A stretch of DNA of 9,214 nucleotides from Planctomycetaceae bacterium (GCA_007695205.1 REEF01000334.1:1-9214); one strand, 5' to 3'. Positions 1-6,879 are shown, counted from the first letter of the stretch. Made by a program: numbers and translations. The notes: generated by a model not told the origin, from the letters alone.

Positions 1-2938
1 CCTCCGGCAATTCGGCAACCATCTGTACGGCCTTGTCGATCAAGGCGATCCGGGATGCTGCCGCGTCTCGGAACTGGCCCGTGGTCTGCACGACAACATC
101 GACTCGCGGGCGGCCGAGTTCTTCGGCGGGGATGATCTCGACGTCGTACACCGTGCCGCGGCCATCGCGTTTGGGTCGGACGCCGATCAGATGCAGGATC
201 TGGGCGATCGTCGCGCCGCGAGAGCGGATGAACTCGCCGCCCCACAACGAAAAGGCGACTCGCCGCGGATACTGGCCGTTCGCCTCTAGATGCTCGGCCA
301 GGATGCTGTCCGCCATGTTCACTCCGACTCGCCACGCTTCCTCGCTGGGCGTCAGTTCGGCGTTGATCGAGTACAGGTTCCGACCGGTCGGTGCGGCCTG
401 TGGGTTGCGCAACACATCGGCGCCGGACGAGGGAGCGATGAAACCGCCGGCCAGCGCGGTGACAAGCCCGTCGAGTTCCGCAGTCGGGGACGCTTCCAAA
501 GCAGCGGCGTTTTCCGACGCGGCGGACAGCAGTTGCTGGAAGGCGTCGGCCACTTCCGGCTCGGCCACATCCAACAGCATGGCCACCCGCTCGGGAGTCC
601 AGATCCGGGCGAGTTCTTCCTCGTCCGAACCCCCGATTTCGCTTGGTTCGCCTTCGCGGACCGAGTCCAGCAATTGGCGCATGATGTCACTCTGCCGTTC
701 TGCCGCGTCAGGCAGTGGTTCCCCTTCCGCGGCCAGCACCGCTTGGACTGTTTCCCAGCCGCGCGAACCGAGCATCCCGGCGGCCGTGTTGCGGATTTGA
801 TCTTCCTCGTAAGGGCGACCGATCACGTGCAGCCCGTCAGGGATGTGCTGGTCTTTCAGTTCGTGCAGGCAGTTGTGCAGAAGAACGATTTCTTCGTCGT
901 CCAGCAGGCGATCGTCGAGTGCTTCGGCATCCAGCCCCAGATCGGCGGTCATGTCCATCTGTCGCACGGCATCGGTAATGCTCCTCCGCAGCTCGTGTTT
1001 CAGCAGTTCGTCCTCGCTGTAATCGAATTCGTGGACTAGTTCGTGCAACCGCTCGAGTTCGCCATAGAGACCCGCGTCGGTGAATGGCGGGGTCAGGTGC
1101 GAGACGATCACGCCATACGACCGGCGTTTGGCCACCAACGCTTCGCCGACATTGTTGATGATGTAGGGATAGATGTGAGGCAGGTCGCCGATCAGGATAT
1201 CGGGCCAGCAATCGCCGCTGAGCGCCGCCGATTTGCCGAAGGTGAATTCCAGCGATCCGTGGGTGCCGAAGTGGACGATGGCGTCAGCCTGGAAACCATG
1301 ACGAGCCCAAAGATAGGCGCCCAGATAGAAATGGGGTGGTGCTTCCCCGGTACCATGCACGGTGGCCACATCGTCGCCGCCGATCGCACCGGCCGTCGGT
1401 TGGGGCATGATCACCACGTTGCCAAAGCGAATGCGGCTGACAGCCAAATACCCTCGCCCGTCCTGTTGCGTCACCATATGCTGTCCGGGGATCTGTCCCC
1501 AGCGATCGATCATGTCCTGCTGGCGCTCGGGCGACAGCATATCCTGGAACCAGCCAGCGTATTGCTCGACGGGCACCAGTTCCGGCTCGGCTTCGTCCAG
1601 AAACTGCTCGTACGCGCCCACCGCCCACTGCCCGACCGTCCGCCCACGTTGCTGGATCAGCTCGTACAACGCCTCGGGGCTGGAGGGAAAATCCTCCCCC
1701 AGATCGTAGCCTTCGTCCCGCAACCGCGCCAGCGTATGGTACAACGAGGGCGCGACTTCCAAGCCGGAGGCGGCCAGGGCCGACGCGCCGGGTGCCTTGT
1801 AATAGACGATCACCACGCGTTTGCGATCGTTCGGCGTGCGCCGCAGCTTCAGCCAGTTCACAACCCGGTTCACATAACGGTCGAAACGGTCGGGCAGCGT
1901 CGTGCGCACGCTTAATGCCTGGTCGTTCAACTCCATCGACGAGATGACCAGCGGTTCGATCACGCCATCCAGTTCCGGCATCGTGACCGACTGGCTCAAC
2001 AAGCCCGCCGACATTCCGCGCATGTCCTCTTGCCACTGCTGTCGATCGACGATCAGATGCAGCGCGCTCAAGCAGGGGATGCCCATTCGCTGCAGAAGCG
2101 CCGGTGCCTCGTCGCCGCGCAGCAGTCGCCCGTGCGGAAACACGATGGCCAGATCCGGATGAATCTGTTCGATCTGCAGGAAGGGCTCGCGCCCGAAAAC
2201 CGGATAGACGCGGACGCCCCGTTGTTCCAAGGCATTCAGCAGATCGTCGACCGGGCCGCGTTCGAGCAGGCTGAGCGGATCGAGGAACGAGCCGAACAAC
2301 ACAACGCGCGGCGCGTCGGCATCCATCAGCCTCGGCCGCTGGGCGGACAGATAGGCCTCGTATTCCTCCAGCGTGGCGAAGACGGCATCACCCAGGTGAA
2401 AGTAGCCCTCTCGAGGACGTTCGACCACCGGCGGCACCTGGACCTCGCGGCCGGCCAGGTTGCGAGCCAGGTAGTCCAGCACCCCGCGCACATTGTCTTC
2501 GCCCCCGTGTTCCAGATAGGCATCGATGCGTTCGCGGTGCTCCGGCTCCAAGTTCTCCTCGTCCGAAGCCGTTTCGCTGGTCGATATCAACATGACAATC
2601 TTCGCCCCCGCCGCGCGCGCCGCCGCTAACGCCTCCAGATCCTCGACAGGCGGCCGATATCCCATCGCACGGATCAATACGGCATGATAGTTCCCCAGCG
2701 GTGCCGACGCGATTTCATCTCGGTCGAAACGATGCAGAGTGTAATACGAGTTCCCTTGCGCCGCCGAGGACCACATGCCCCAGTCGCTGTCGCGGAACCC
2801 GACCAACGCCACCCGCACGTTGCGGAGATACCGGTGATACGCATAGACGGCCGCCGTCGTGCAGACCGCCAACAACAAAGTCGCCACCGCCAACTGCAGC
2901 ACCTGACGATTCGCGATGATCGCACCAATCTTCTTCAT
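1..2938 (-). CDS. CobN/HmuS-like chelatase-family protein, membrane-anchored (partial, C-terminus beyond window)
   Basis: CobN is the large subunit of cobaltochelatase; its paralogue HmuS in Bacteroidetes is linked to haem iron removal. 979 residues are visible and the frame is open at the left edge, so the C-terminus is missing (the family is usually about 1200-1450 aa). A hydrophobic helix at about residues 13-35 follows a short basic N-terminus, predicting an inner-membrane anchor that classical soluble CobN lacks. Family signatures: HFGTHGSLEFTFGK at 556-569 (the conserved His/Glu block of CobN), PTGRNLYSIN at about 850-859, SLWGGEFIRSRG at about 897-908, and EELGRPRVDVVVQTTGQFRDA-type sequence at about 939-960. 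The ATG at 2938 is chosen because AAGGA lies 6 bases upstream; an in-frame ATG at 2956 has no comparable site. The neighbouring ExbB-like and DUF2149 genes favour an HmuS-like role over cobalamin synthesis. Substrate (haem, corrinoid or other tetrapyrrole) is inference. Confidence 0.9.
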   Translation of the reverse strand, partial: MKKIGAIIANRQVLQLAVATLLLAVCTTAAVYAYHRYLRNVRVALVGFRDSDWGMWSSAAQGNSYYTLHRFDRDEIASAPLGNYHAVLIRAMGYRPPVEDLEALAAARAAGAKIVMLISTSETASDEENLEPEHRERIDAYLEHGGEDNVRGVLDYLARNLAGREVQVPPVVERPREGYFHLGDAVFATLEEYEAYLSAQRPRLMDADAPRVVLFGSFLDPLSLLERGPVDDLLNALEQRGVRVYPVFGREPFLQIEQIHPDLAIVFPHGRLLRGDEAPALLQRMGIPCLSALHLIVDRQQWQEDMRGMSAGLLSQSVTMPELDGVIEPLVISSMELNDQALSVRTTLPDRFDRYVNRVVNWLKLRRTPNDRKRVVIVYYKAPGASALAASGLEVAPSLYHTLARLRDEGYDLGEDFPSSPEALYELIQQRGRTVGQWAVGAYEQFLDEAEPELVPVEQYAGWFQDMLSPERQQDMIDRWGQIPGQHMVTQQDGRGYLAVSRIRFGNVVIMPQPTAGAIGGDDVATVHGTGEAPPHFYLGAYLWARHGFQADAIVHFGTHGSLEFTFGKSAALSGDCWPDILIGDLPHIYPYIINNVGEALVAKRRSYGVIVSHLTPPFTDAGLYGELERLHELVHEFDYSEDELLKHELRRSITDAVRQMDMTADLGLDAEALDDRLLDDEEIVLLHNCLHELKDQHIPDGLHVIGRPYEEDQIRNTAAGMLGSRGWETVQAVLAAEGEPLPDAAERQSDIMRQLLDSVREGEPSEIGGSDEEELARIWTPERVAMLLDVAEPEVADAFQQLLSAASENAAALEASPTAELDGLVTALAGGFIAPSSGADVLRNPQAAPTGRNLYSINAELTPSEEAWRVGVNMADSILAEHLEANGQYPRRVAFSLWGGEFIRSRGATIAQILHLIGVRPKRDGRGTVYDVEIIPAEELGRPRVDVVVQTTGQFRDAAASRIALIDKAVQMVAELPE

Positions 2939-2944
2939 CACTGA

Positions 2945-2949
2945 TCCTT
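2945..2949 (-). promoter_or_regulatory. Ribosome binding site of the CobN-like gene
   Basis: AAGGA on the minus strand, 6 bases before the ATG at 2938. It supports this start over the in-frame ATG at 2956, which lies upstream of the site. Confidence 0.6.
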
Positions 2950-3117
2950 CGTTCATGATCTTCGACTTTCGAATCTTCCACACCCCGTACCTGCGGCGCC
3001 TCGGTTCAGCGTTCCGATGCGTGTGAGCCTGGGCGGGGACACGATGAATCGTGAACTCCAACGTTCAGGCCCGCACGGAAGCCAAGGGGTCGGGAGTCGT
3101 TTTCGGGCGACGACACA

Positions 3118-3201
3118 GTGGATCCCGCGCGCCGAGCGGGACCAGATTTTCCGGTGGGCATCTGCGAGCCCACTTGGTCCCGCTCGGCGCGCGGGACCCA
3201 C
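3118..3201. repeat. 84-bp GC-rich inverted repeat (REP-like hairpin)
   Basis: Arms of 27 bp at 3118-3144 and 3175-3201 are complementary with one mismatch; a further 6-bp pair (3154-3159 with 3168-3173, GTGGGC/GCCCAC) lies inside, leaving an 8-base loop. The arms contain CCCGCGCGCCGAGCGGGACC-type sequence. It sits in the only large gap of the operon, 15 bases after the DUF2149 stop and 179 bases before the CobN-like start. There is no T-run, so it does not look like a classical intrinsic terminator; a dispersed extragenic palindrome, an mRNA-stabilising structure or an attenuator are all possible. Confidence 0.75.
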
Positions 3202-3215
3202 CGGCAACGGGGCTT

Positions 3216-3608
3216 TCACGGCTCGGTCCTCTCACCCATCGCATCCATCGTCCCCGCGTTTTCCGCTGGCACGTACACCACGCGGCCGTCAGGCAATCGG
3301 TAGGCCTGGCCCAGCAATTCGCCCTGGCCGAACCCGGTCTGCTCCGTCGCCTCGTAGTGCCGAATCTCCTCACCCTCCTTCACCAAGATCTCCATGTCCG
3401 GCTGGCCAGGGTTGGTGATCACCGTGTAATCCTTTTGTTGCAGCAGCGCCGGCAGCTGCAGGTAGCTGACCAATGCCACCATCAGCGCCACAGCGAACAC
3501 CATCGCCACGTCGAACAAATTGGCCATGCCGGCGGTGGGATCGATGGCTGCGTCGTCATCGAAATCCATCAGTCTTCCACCGCGTTGACCGGAAAACGAG
3601 CGAAACAT
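3216..3608 (-). CDS. DUF2149 protein, ExbD-like partner (HmuV-like)
   Basis: 130 aa. DUF2149 proteins accompany MotA/TolQ/ExbB channel proteins and CobN-like proteins in haem or tetrapyrrole loci of Bacteroidetes and in archaea. After a short acidic N-terminal part (about 15-24) comes the family block DPTAGMANLFDVAMVFAVAL at about 23-42, forming a single membrane helix (about 31-50), then a soluble domain with KDYTVITNPG at about 59-68 and GQAYRLPDGRVVYV at about 100-113. The helix carries an acidic residue, Asp33, reminiscent of the essential transmembrane Asp of ExbD; this parallel is inference. The ATG at 3608 has GGAGG 9 bases upstream inside the preceding gene, and begins one base after that gene's stop, so translation is probably coupled. 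An in-frame ATG at 3569 (Met14) is less likely. Probable role: stator partner of the ExbB-like channel at the inner membrane. Confidence 0.87.
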   Translation of the reverse strand: MFRSFSGQRGGRLMDFDDDAAIDPTAGMANLFDVAMVFAVALMVALVSYLQLPALLQQKDYTVITNPGQPDMEILVKEGEEIRHYEATEQTGFGQGELLGQAYRLPDGRVVYVPAENAGTMDAMGERTEP

Positions 3609-3609
3609 G

Positions 3610-4344
3610 TCAGTGTGCCTCCGCGGGTTGAGCTTTGGGATGGGATTCGACCGTTTTTGTATGGTGGTTGCCGCCATTGCTCGCAACGGCGTGACGGCTT
3701 GAACGGTCCTGCGCTGGATGGCGAGCGTTATGCTTAGCAGCGATCTGATCGGAAGGGGTATCCGACAGAACCCGGCTGAGTGCAAAGCCGACCAGCGCCG
3801 CATCGGTGCGGTACCAGCGTTTCTTGGTTCCGACGATCGTCCCGGCCAACGTCCCGACCAGCAACCCGACGACGGTAGTGGCAAAGGCGATCACCAGGTT
3901 CTCTGACATCATCTGCAGATTGCCCGCCGCCAGACCGACCAGCGCGGGTCCCAGCGGGATCAGGGTACCCATCAGCCCGAGTGCAGGGCCACGGCGAGCC
4001 AATCCGGTGATCCGTTCCACTTCGTCGCGCCAAGCCATCTCGGCGTCCGCCGCCAGTTTCTCGGCCAGGACCGGATCGTCCGCCGCCTGTTCCAGCCGCA
4101 AAAGCGTCTCGGGAAGCAACCCGCCCGGGGACGAAGACGACCACCCTGGCAGATCGCCCCGGTTGCGGACCAGCGCCTCGCTGTATTCGGCCAGCGCCCT
4201 TGCATTGCGGCACCGCACCAGGAATTCACGCACCGTCTGGCCCAGCACCAACAGGACCTGCACCAGACTCGCCAGCAGGACCAGCATCACCGGGATCAGC
4301 AGGGCCGTGGAAATCAAGTAAAACACATTGGTCAACACATTCAT
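3610..4344 (-). CDS. MotA/TolQ/ExbB proton-channel family protein (HmuU-like)
   Basis: 244 aa. The family forms the pentameric inner-membrane channel that couples proton flow to work elsewhere in the envelope. One N-terminal helix (about 7-34) is followed by a cytoplasmic loop rich in acidic and Leu residues (about 40-115), then the signature RGPALGLMGTLIPLGPAL at about 118-135 in helix 2 and a third helix at about 149-173. This is the usual three-helix MotA_ExbB layout. The C-terminal tail (204-244) is unusual: 7 His in 41 residues, with many Ser, Asn and Lys. The start is set by an ATGA overlap with the upstream stop and by GAGAGGG about 7 bases before the ATG; a much longer open frame upstream is only the shadow of the previous gene. 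The tight overlap and the DUF2149 gene just downstream indicate a complex. Confidence 0.92.
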   Translation of the reverse strand: MNVLTNVFYLISTALLIPVMLVLLASLVQVLLVLGQTVREFLVRCRNARALAEYSEALVRNRGDLPGWSSSSPGGLLPETLLRLEQAADDPVLAEKLAADAEMAWRDEVERITGLARRGPALGLMGTLIPLGPALVGLAAGNLQMMSENLVIAFATTVVGLLVGTLAGTIVGTKKRWYRTDAALVGFALSRVLSDTPSDQIAAKHNARHPAQDRSSRHAVASNGGNHHTKTVESHPKAQPAEAH

Positions 4345-5129
4345 GAAAGTTCCCTCTCCGCTCGTTTCCACGAGCCAAAAAAGATTGCAGACTTCGGGCG
4401 GCGTCGTGCGAACGGCGGACCCCAGCGCAAGCCCCAAAGGAAACAGGCCGCAGCCATCACGCTTGCCAAGATCAACGTCACACGGCTGGTGCCGTCCAGC
4501 GGCTCGATCACCAGCCGCATCCCGGGCAACGGCAACGGCAGCAAGGGAACGAACATGCAAGCCAGCACGACCATTCCCGAGACAAACAGATGGATCGCCG
4601 CCAAGCGGCGGACCGGGACCGCCATCGCCGCCGCAGCGCCAATCGTCAGCAACAGGGCGCAGGTCAACCCCACGTAGCGTCCCACCACTTCCGGCCGAGC
4701 ACCGATGGCCTGTTCCAACCAAGCCTGTTGCCAGAACAACATCGCCACCACCAGCATCGGCGCCGGCAACGTGTGGACCACTCCCAGTCCAAAGGCCCAC
4801 CACCCGGTACGCCGCCCGTCCACCAGCCGCAGACTGAAAGCGATCGCTGCCGCTGCCAGAACCATCTGGACGATCGCCAGCGACGTCAGCACATCGTGAT
4901 TTCCCAACACGTCCCGCAACTGGTGCGACGAACTGGCGTCGGCCAACGGGTTCAAAAGGAAACCGGCCAAGGCGGTCAATCCCAGCGCCAGCGGCAGCAG
5001 AGTCCACTGCCGCGACCGCCCCAGCCCGACCGCCGCCTGGATAACAGCCAGGCCGCCCAGGCCCAGCACCAGCCAAGCGAAAGGATTCCCGGCGAGAACT
5101 CCACCAAAATCCAACAACCATTCGCTCAT
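4341..5129 (-). CDS. Seven-helix membrane protein, positional equivalent of HmuT / DUF2162-type transporter component
   Basis: 262 aa, not assigned to a family with certainty. About seven hydrophobic segments are visible: 17-37, 42-62, 81-100, 111-133, 152-172, 178-200 and 216-235, linked by short loops, with a basic cytoplasmic-type tail (about 236-260). No substrate-binding motif is recognised; His120 lies inside helix 4 (VVHTLPAPM). The gene overlaps the ExbB-like gene by ATGA, so both are probably made in step. In Bacteroidetes hmu loci and in archaeal CobN-like loci an integral membrane protein occupies the same place beside the ExbB-like and DUF2149 genes, which suggests a permease or channel scaffold. 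The ATG at 5129 is preceded by GAGAGGAG, its GGAG core ending 10 bases upstream. Function is inference from position. Confidence 0.85.
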   Translation of the reverse strand: MSEWLLDFGGVLAGNPFAWLVLGLGGLAVIQAAVGLGRSRQWTLLPLALGLTALAGFLLNPLADASSSHQLRDVLGNHDVLTSLAIVQMVLAAAAIAFSLRLVDGRRTGWWAFGLGVVHTLPAPMLVVAMLFWQQAWLEQAIGARPEVVGRYVGLTCALLLTIGAAAAMAVPVRRLAAIHLFVSGMVVLACMFVPLLPLPLPGMRLVIEPLDGTSRVTLILASVMAAACFLWGLRWGPPFARRRPKSAIFFGSWKRAERELS

Positions 5130-5139
5130 CGTACGCCGG

Positions 5140-5147
5140 CTCCTCTC
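5140..5147 (-). promoter_or_regulatory. Ribosome binding site of the seven-helix protein gene
   Basis: GAGAGGAG on the minus strand, ending 10 bases before the ATG at 5129. It lies in the 102-base gap after the DUF1559 gene; no terminator-like hairpin with a T-run is seen in that gap, so read-through from the DUF1559 gene is likely. Confidence 0.6.
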
Positions 5148-5231
5148 TTAACCGTCATCCCGACATCCGAACACAGGTTGTCTGCGCGCACACCTCCGAA
5201 ACGGATTGGGAAACCGGCTGTCTTCGAGCTG

Positions 5232-6272
5232 TCAATAGTCACCGATGACCTGGCCATCGTTGCGGGCATGGAGATTCCTCCAGGTGGTCAGTTCGATCGT
5301 TTCCGACACAAAGCGTACGCTGCCATCCGCTAAGGCGATCTGGACACCGCCAGGGTGCAGGCTGCGAGCGCCCGACAATGCTTCCGAGTGATGACTCACA
5401 TCGGGAAGAGGTGAATTTGGGGGAAAGTGCGCGTTGATCATGGCGTTGAAAGTCTGGTTTCGCAACCATTGACCGGCTCGCAAACCCACGTATGCTGTCG
5501 CAGGCTGGTTGGTCAGCGTCTCTGCCGGAAACATGCAAGGAGCTCCACCGCTGACCTGCTTCATCTGTCGACGAGCGTCAATCAGATCGACCGTATCGTC
5601 GCCGCGAAGTCCGAACAGCGTCTCGGTAAGGAGCACGGTGTGGCTCGACCCGTCGGTGATATCCCGAAAACTCATCGTGGAACCACGCCAAAACAAGCCG
5701 TCGGATCGATTCTGAGTCGAGCAGTATCGGATTCCTGTACCCGATCCGGCGTTCGCCATGTAATTCATTCCTGCCCAGCGCACGCCGTGATAGTCGACGT
5801 GAATCACCTGTCCGGCATCACTGGGACAAATCAGCACGGGAAGCACCATGTCAATCATGGATGCGAAAGCCGGATTGACCGTGGGCGCATTTGGAGGCCC
5901 AAGCATCAAAGGTTGAGTGAAATCGAGCTGATCCTGCAGATTCGCCTGCTCGACGAAGGGCAGCAATTGAGCTTGAGCCGAATAGCCGTTCCAGGCGGCG
6001 CCGGGTGTGGGAAACCGAAGGAACGTGTCGTGGTGATTGTGAGCCGCCAACGCCAATTGCTTCAAATTGTTCGCGCATTGCGTCCGCCGCGCGGCTTCTC
6101 TGGCCGCCTGGACCGCCGGTAACAAGAGGGCTACCAACACCCCGATGATCGCGATCACAACCAGCAACTCGACCAGCGTGAACGCGCGGCGAGACTTGGG
6201 GAGGTTTCGATTGATGTCGATTCGGTAGAGGCGGATGGTTCGGTCCGCAGTATGGTTCGAAAGAGAAAACAT
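5232..6272 (-). CDS. DUF1559 protein with prepilin-type N-terminal methylation motif
   Basis: 346 aa from the chosen start. DUF1559 proteins are a large planctomycete family that look like type IV pseudopilins: a basic leader, a cleavage/methylation motif and a long hydrophobic helix, then a globular extracytoplasmic domain. Here RRAFTLVELLVVIAIIG (about 28-44) gives predicted cleavage before Phe31 with the conserved Glu35 at mature position 5; the helix runs to about residue 55, followed by REAARRTQCANNLKQL. The C-terminal family motif, HPGG with an ADGSVRF element, is at about 306-320. The start at 6272 is preferred because AGGA (6281-6284) lies 8 bases upstream; the ATG at 6278 would leave only 2 bases. 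The gene lies between the Cys/His-rich protein and the hmu-like block on the same strand. Its role there is unknown; a surface or periplasmic partner is conceivable. Confidence 0.93.
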   Translation of the reverse strand: MFSLSNHTADRTIRLYRIDINRNLPKSRRAFTLVELLVVIAIIGVLVALLLPAVQAAREAARRTQCANNLKQLALAAHNHHDTFLRFPTPGAAWNGYSAQAQLLPFVEQANLQDQLDFTQPLMLGPPNAPTVNPAFASMIDMVLPVLICPSDAGQVIHVDYHGVRWAGMNYMANAGSGTGIRYCSTQNRSDGLFWRGSTMSFRDITDGSSHTVLLTETLFGLRGDDTVDLIDARRQMKQVSGGAPCMFPAETLTNQPATAYVGLRAGQWLRNQTFNAMINAHFPPNSPLPDVSHHSEALSGARSLHPGGVQIALADGSVRFVSETIELTTWRNLHARNDGQVIGDY

Positions 6273-6280
6273 CGCCATGA

Positions 6281-6284
6281 TCCT
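6281..6284 (-). promoter_or_regulatory. Ribosome binding site deciding the DUF1559 start
   Basis: AGGA on the minus strand. It is 8 bases from the ATG at 6272 but only 2 from the ATG at 6278, so the inner start is favoured. Confidence 0.45.
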
Positions 6285-6346
6285 AAAAAATGCGAATGGG
6301 TTCGTGTTTTGCGAAAAATGATGCGCGCACCGCAGGCGCGTTGCCG

Positions 6347-6413
6347 TAGAACGGAATTCATTCCGTTCGGAACAAAGGAGTACTGCTTTGGGAACGGAAC
6401 GAATTCCGTCCTA
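6347..6413. repeat. 67-bp near-perfect palindrome
   Basis: Outer arms 6347-6368 and 6392-6413 (22 bp each) pair with two mismatches. The middle contains AAAG/CTTT around the palindrome AGTACT (6379-6384). The left arm is itself foldable (ACGGAAT-TC-ATTCCGT), so a cruciform or double hairpin is possible. Its outermost TAG is the stop codon of the Cys/His-rich protein gene. From memory, similar sequence recurs in Pirellulaceae genomes as a dispersed repeat; this needs a search. It could act as a processing or stability element between that gene and the DUF1559 gene. The rest of the gap (6279-6346) shows nothing I can support apart from the ribosome binding site. Confidence 0.8.
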
Positions 6414-6872
6414 GCTGTCCACGCCCGCTTTACGCGGCGGTCCGCGGGCCAACACGCACCGGTGGGGCTTCGCATCAGGCCGGACGATGCGAAGCGTTGA
6501 CGCTACACCGACAAGACAGCCCACCCAAGCTTGTTCCCGCGCCGCAGCAAACCACTTGCCCATCGCTAGATAGCTGCAAATCGGGCAACAGGCGTCCGGT
6601 TGAATCGAAGCCACAGAAATCCGCTCAGCAGACGAGTCCTGGTCTTCGGGGGGCCCGTGCGGTCGCGGACAATGGCAAGCCGAGCAACGGACGGATAACG
6701 CAGACGTCGAACCGCCGCTCGACGATCCGCCACCGACCCACAACGCCACCCGTCCGCAGTGCACGGTGTGCCCCATGCCTGGCAGGCCGTGTAACGCCTC
6801 ACCCGCCGCTGACAGCGTCAGGTACATCCAGGCCAGCAGCCAAGCGATTCGGCGTTGCTTCACACGCGTCAC
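6411..6872 (-). CDS. Cys/His-rich small membrane protein (DUF2946-like, tentative)
   Basis: 153 aa from a GTG start. A hydrophobic segment at about 8-24 (signal peptide or anchor) is followed by GEALHGLPGMGHTVHCG (24-40), a Gly/Ser-rich linker, a CSACHC cluster at 63-68, a CCPICSYLAM motif at 95-104 and a tail with LARGPPR at 141-147. The CPxC pattern after one membrane segment resembles DUF2946-like proteins, often encoded near metal or TonB-linked uptake genes; this is a tentative family match. The Cys and His could bind a metal or haem outside the cytoplasm. GTG at 6872 is chosen because AGAGG (6880-6884) lies 7 bases upstream and a good promoter lies just before; a TTG at 6947 would overlap the -35 box. 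It is probably the first gene of the unit. The last 25 or so codons and the stop are made of repeat-like, hairpin-rich DNA. Confidence 0.62.
   Translation of the reverse strand: MTRVKQRRIAWLLAWMYLTLSAAGEALHGLPGMGHTVHCGRVALWVGGGSSSGGSTSALSVRCSACHCPRPHGPPEDQDSSAERISVASIQPDACCPICSYLAMGKWFAAAREQAWVGCLVGVASTLRIVRPDAKPHRCVLARGPPRKAGVDS
6468..6494. repeat. 9-bp perfect stem-loop near the 3' end of the Cys/His-rich gene
   Basis: CTTCGCATC at 6468-6476 pairs perfectly with GATGCGAAG at 6486-6494 around a 9-base loop. Between it and the 67-bp palindrome lies a second small stem (CCGC-GTAAA-GCGG on the minus strand). Together they suggest that one structured repeat unit spans about 6347-6494 and overlaps the gene end. 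Confidence 0.5.
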
Positions 6873-6879
6873 AAACCAA

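Noticed and set aside
290..1039. Long plus-strand open frames across the CobN-like gene (also 1043-1915, 2030-2629).
   Set aside because: They are antisense to a gene with clear family motifs, have no ribosome binding sites and show low-complexity Arg/Gln/His-rich translations typical of GC-rich shadows.
1284..2036. 250-residue minus-strand frame overlapping the CobN-like gene.
   Set aside because: Same strand but different frame from the CobN-like reading, which carries all recognised motifs; the translation is Arg/Gly-rich with no family features.
3040..3053. Small palindrome CACGAT-GA-ATCGTG before the CobN-like gene.
   Set aside because: A 6-bp stem with a 2-base loop is common by chance and no regulator motif was recognised.
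3051..3737. 228-residue plus-strand frame across the hairpin and the DUF2149 gene.
   Set aside because: It is antisense to DUF2149 and its central part is just the translated inverted repeat.
4345..5121. N-terminal extension of the ExbB-like protein to 503 residues.
   Set aside because: The added part is an off-frame reading of the seven-helix protein; the ATGA overlap and ribosome binding site at 4344 set the start.
6155..6475. 106-residue minus-strand frame through the 67-bp palindrome.
   Set aside because: The translation comes from repeat DNA and then the out-of-frame DUF1559 N-terminus; similar peptides look like translated intergenic repeats.
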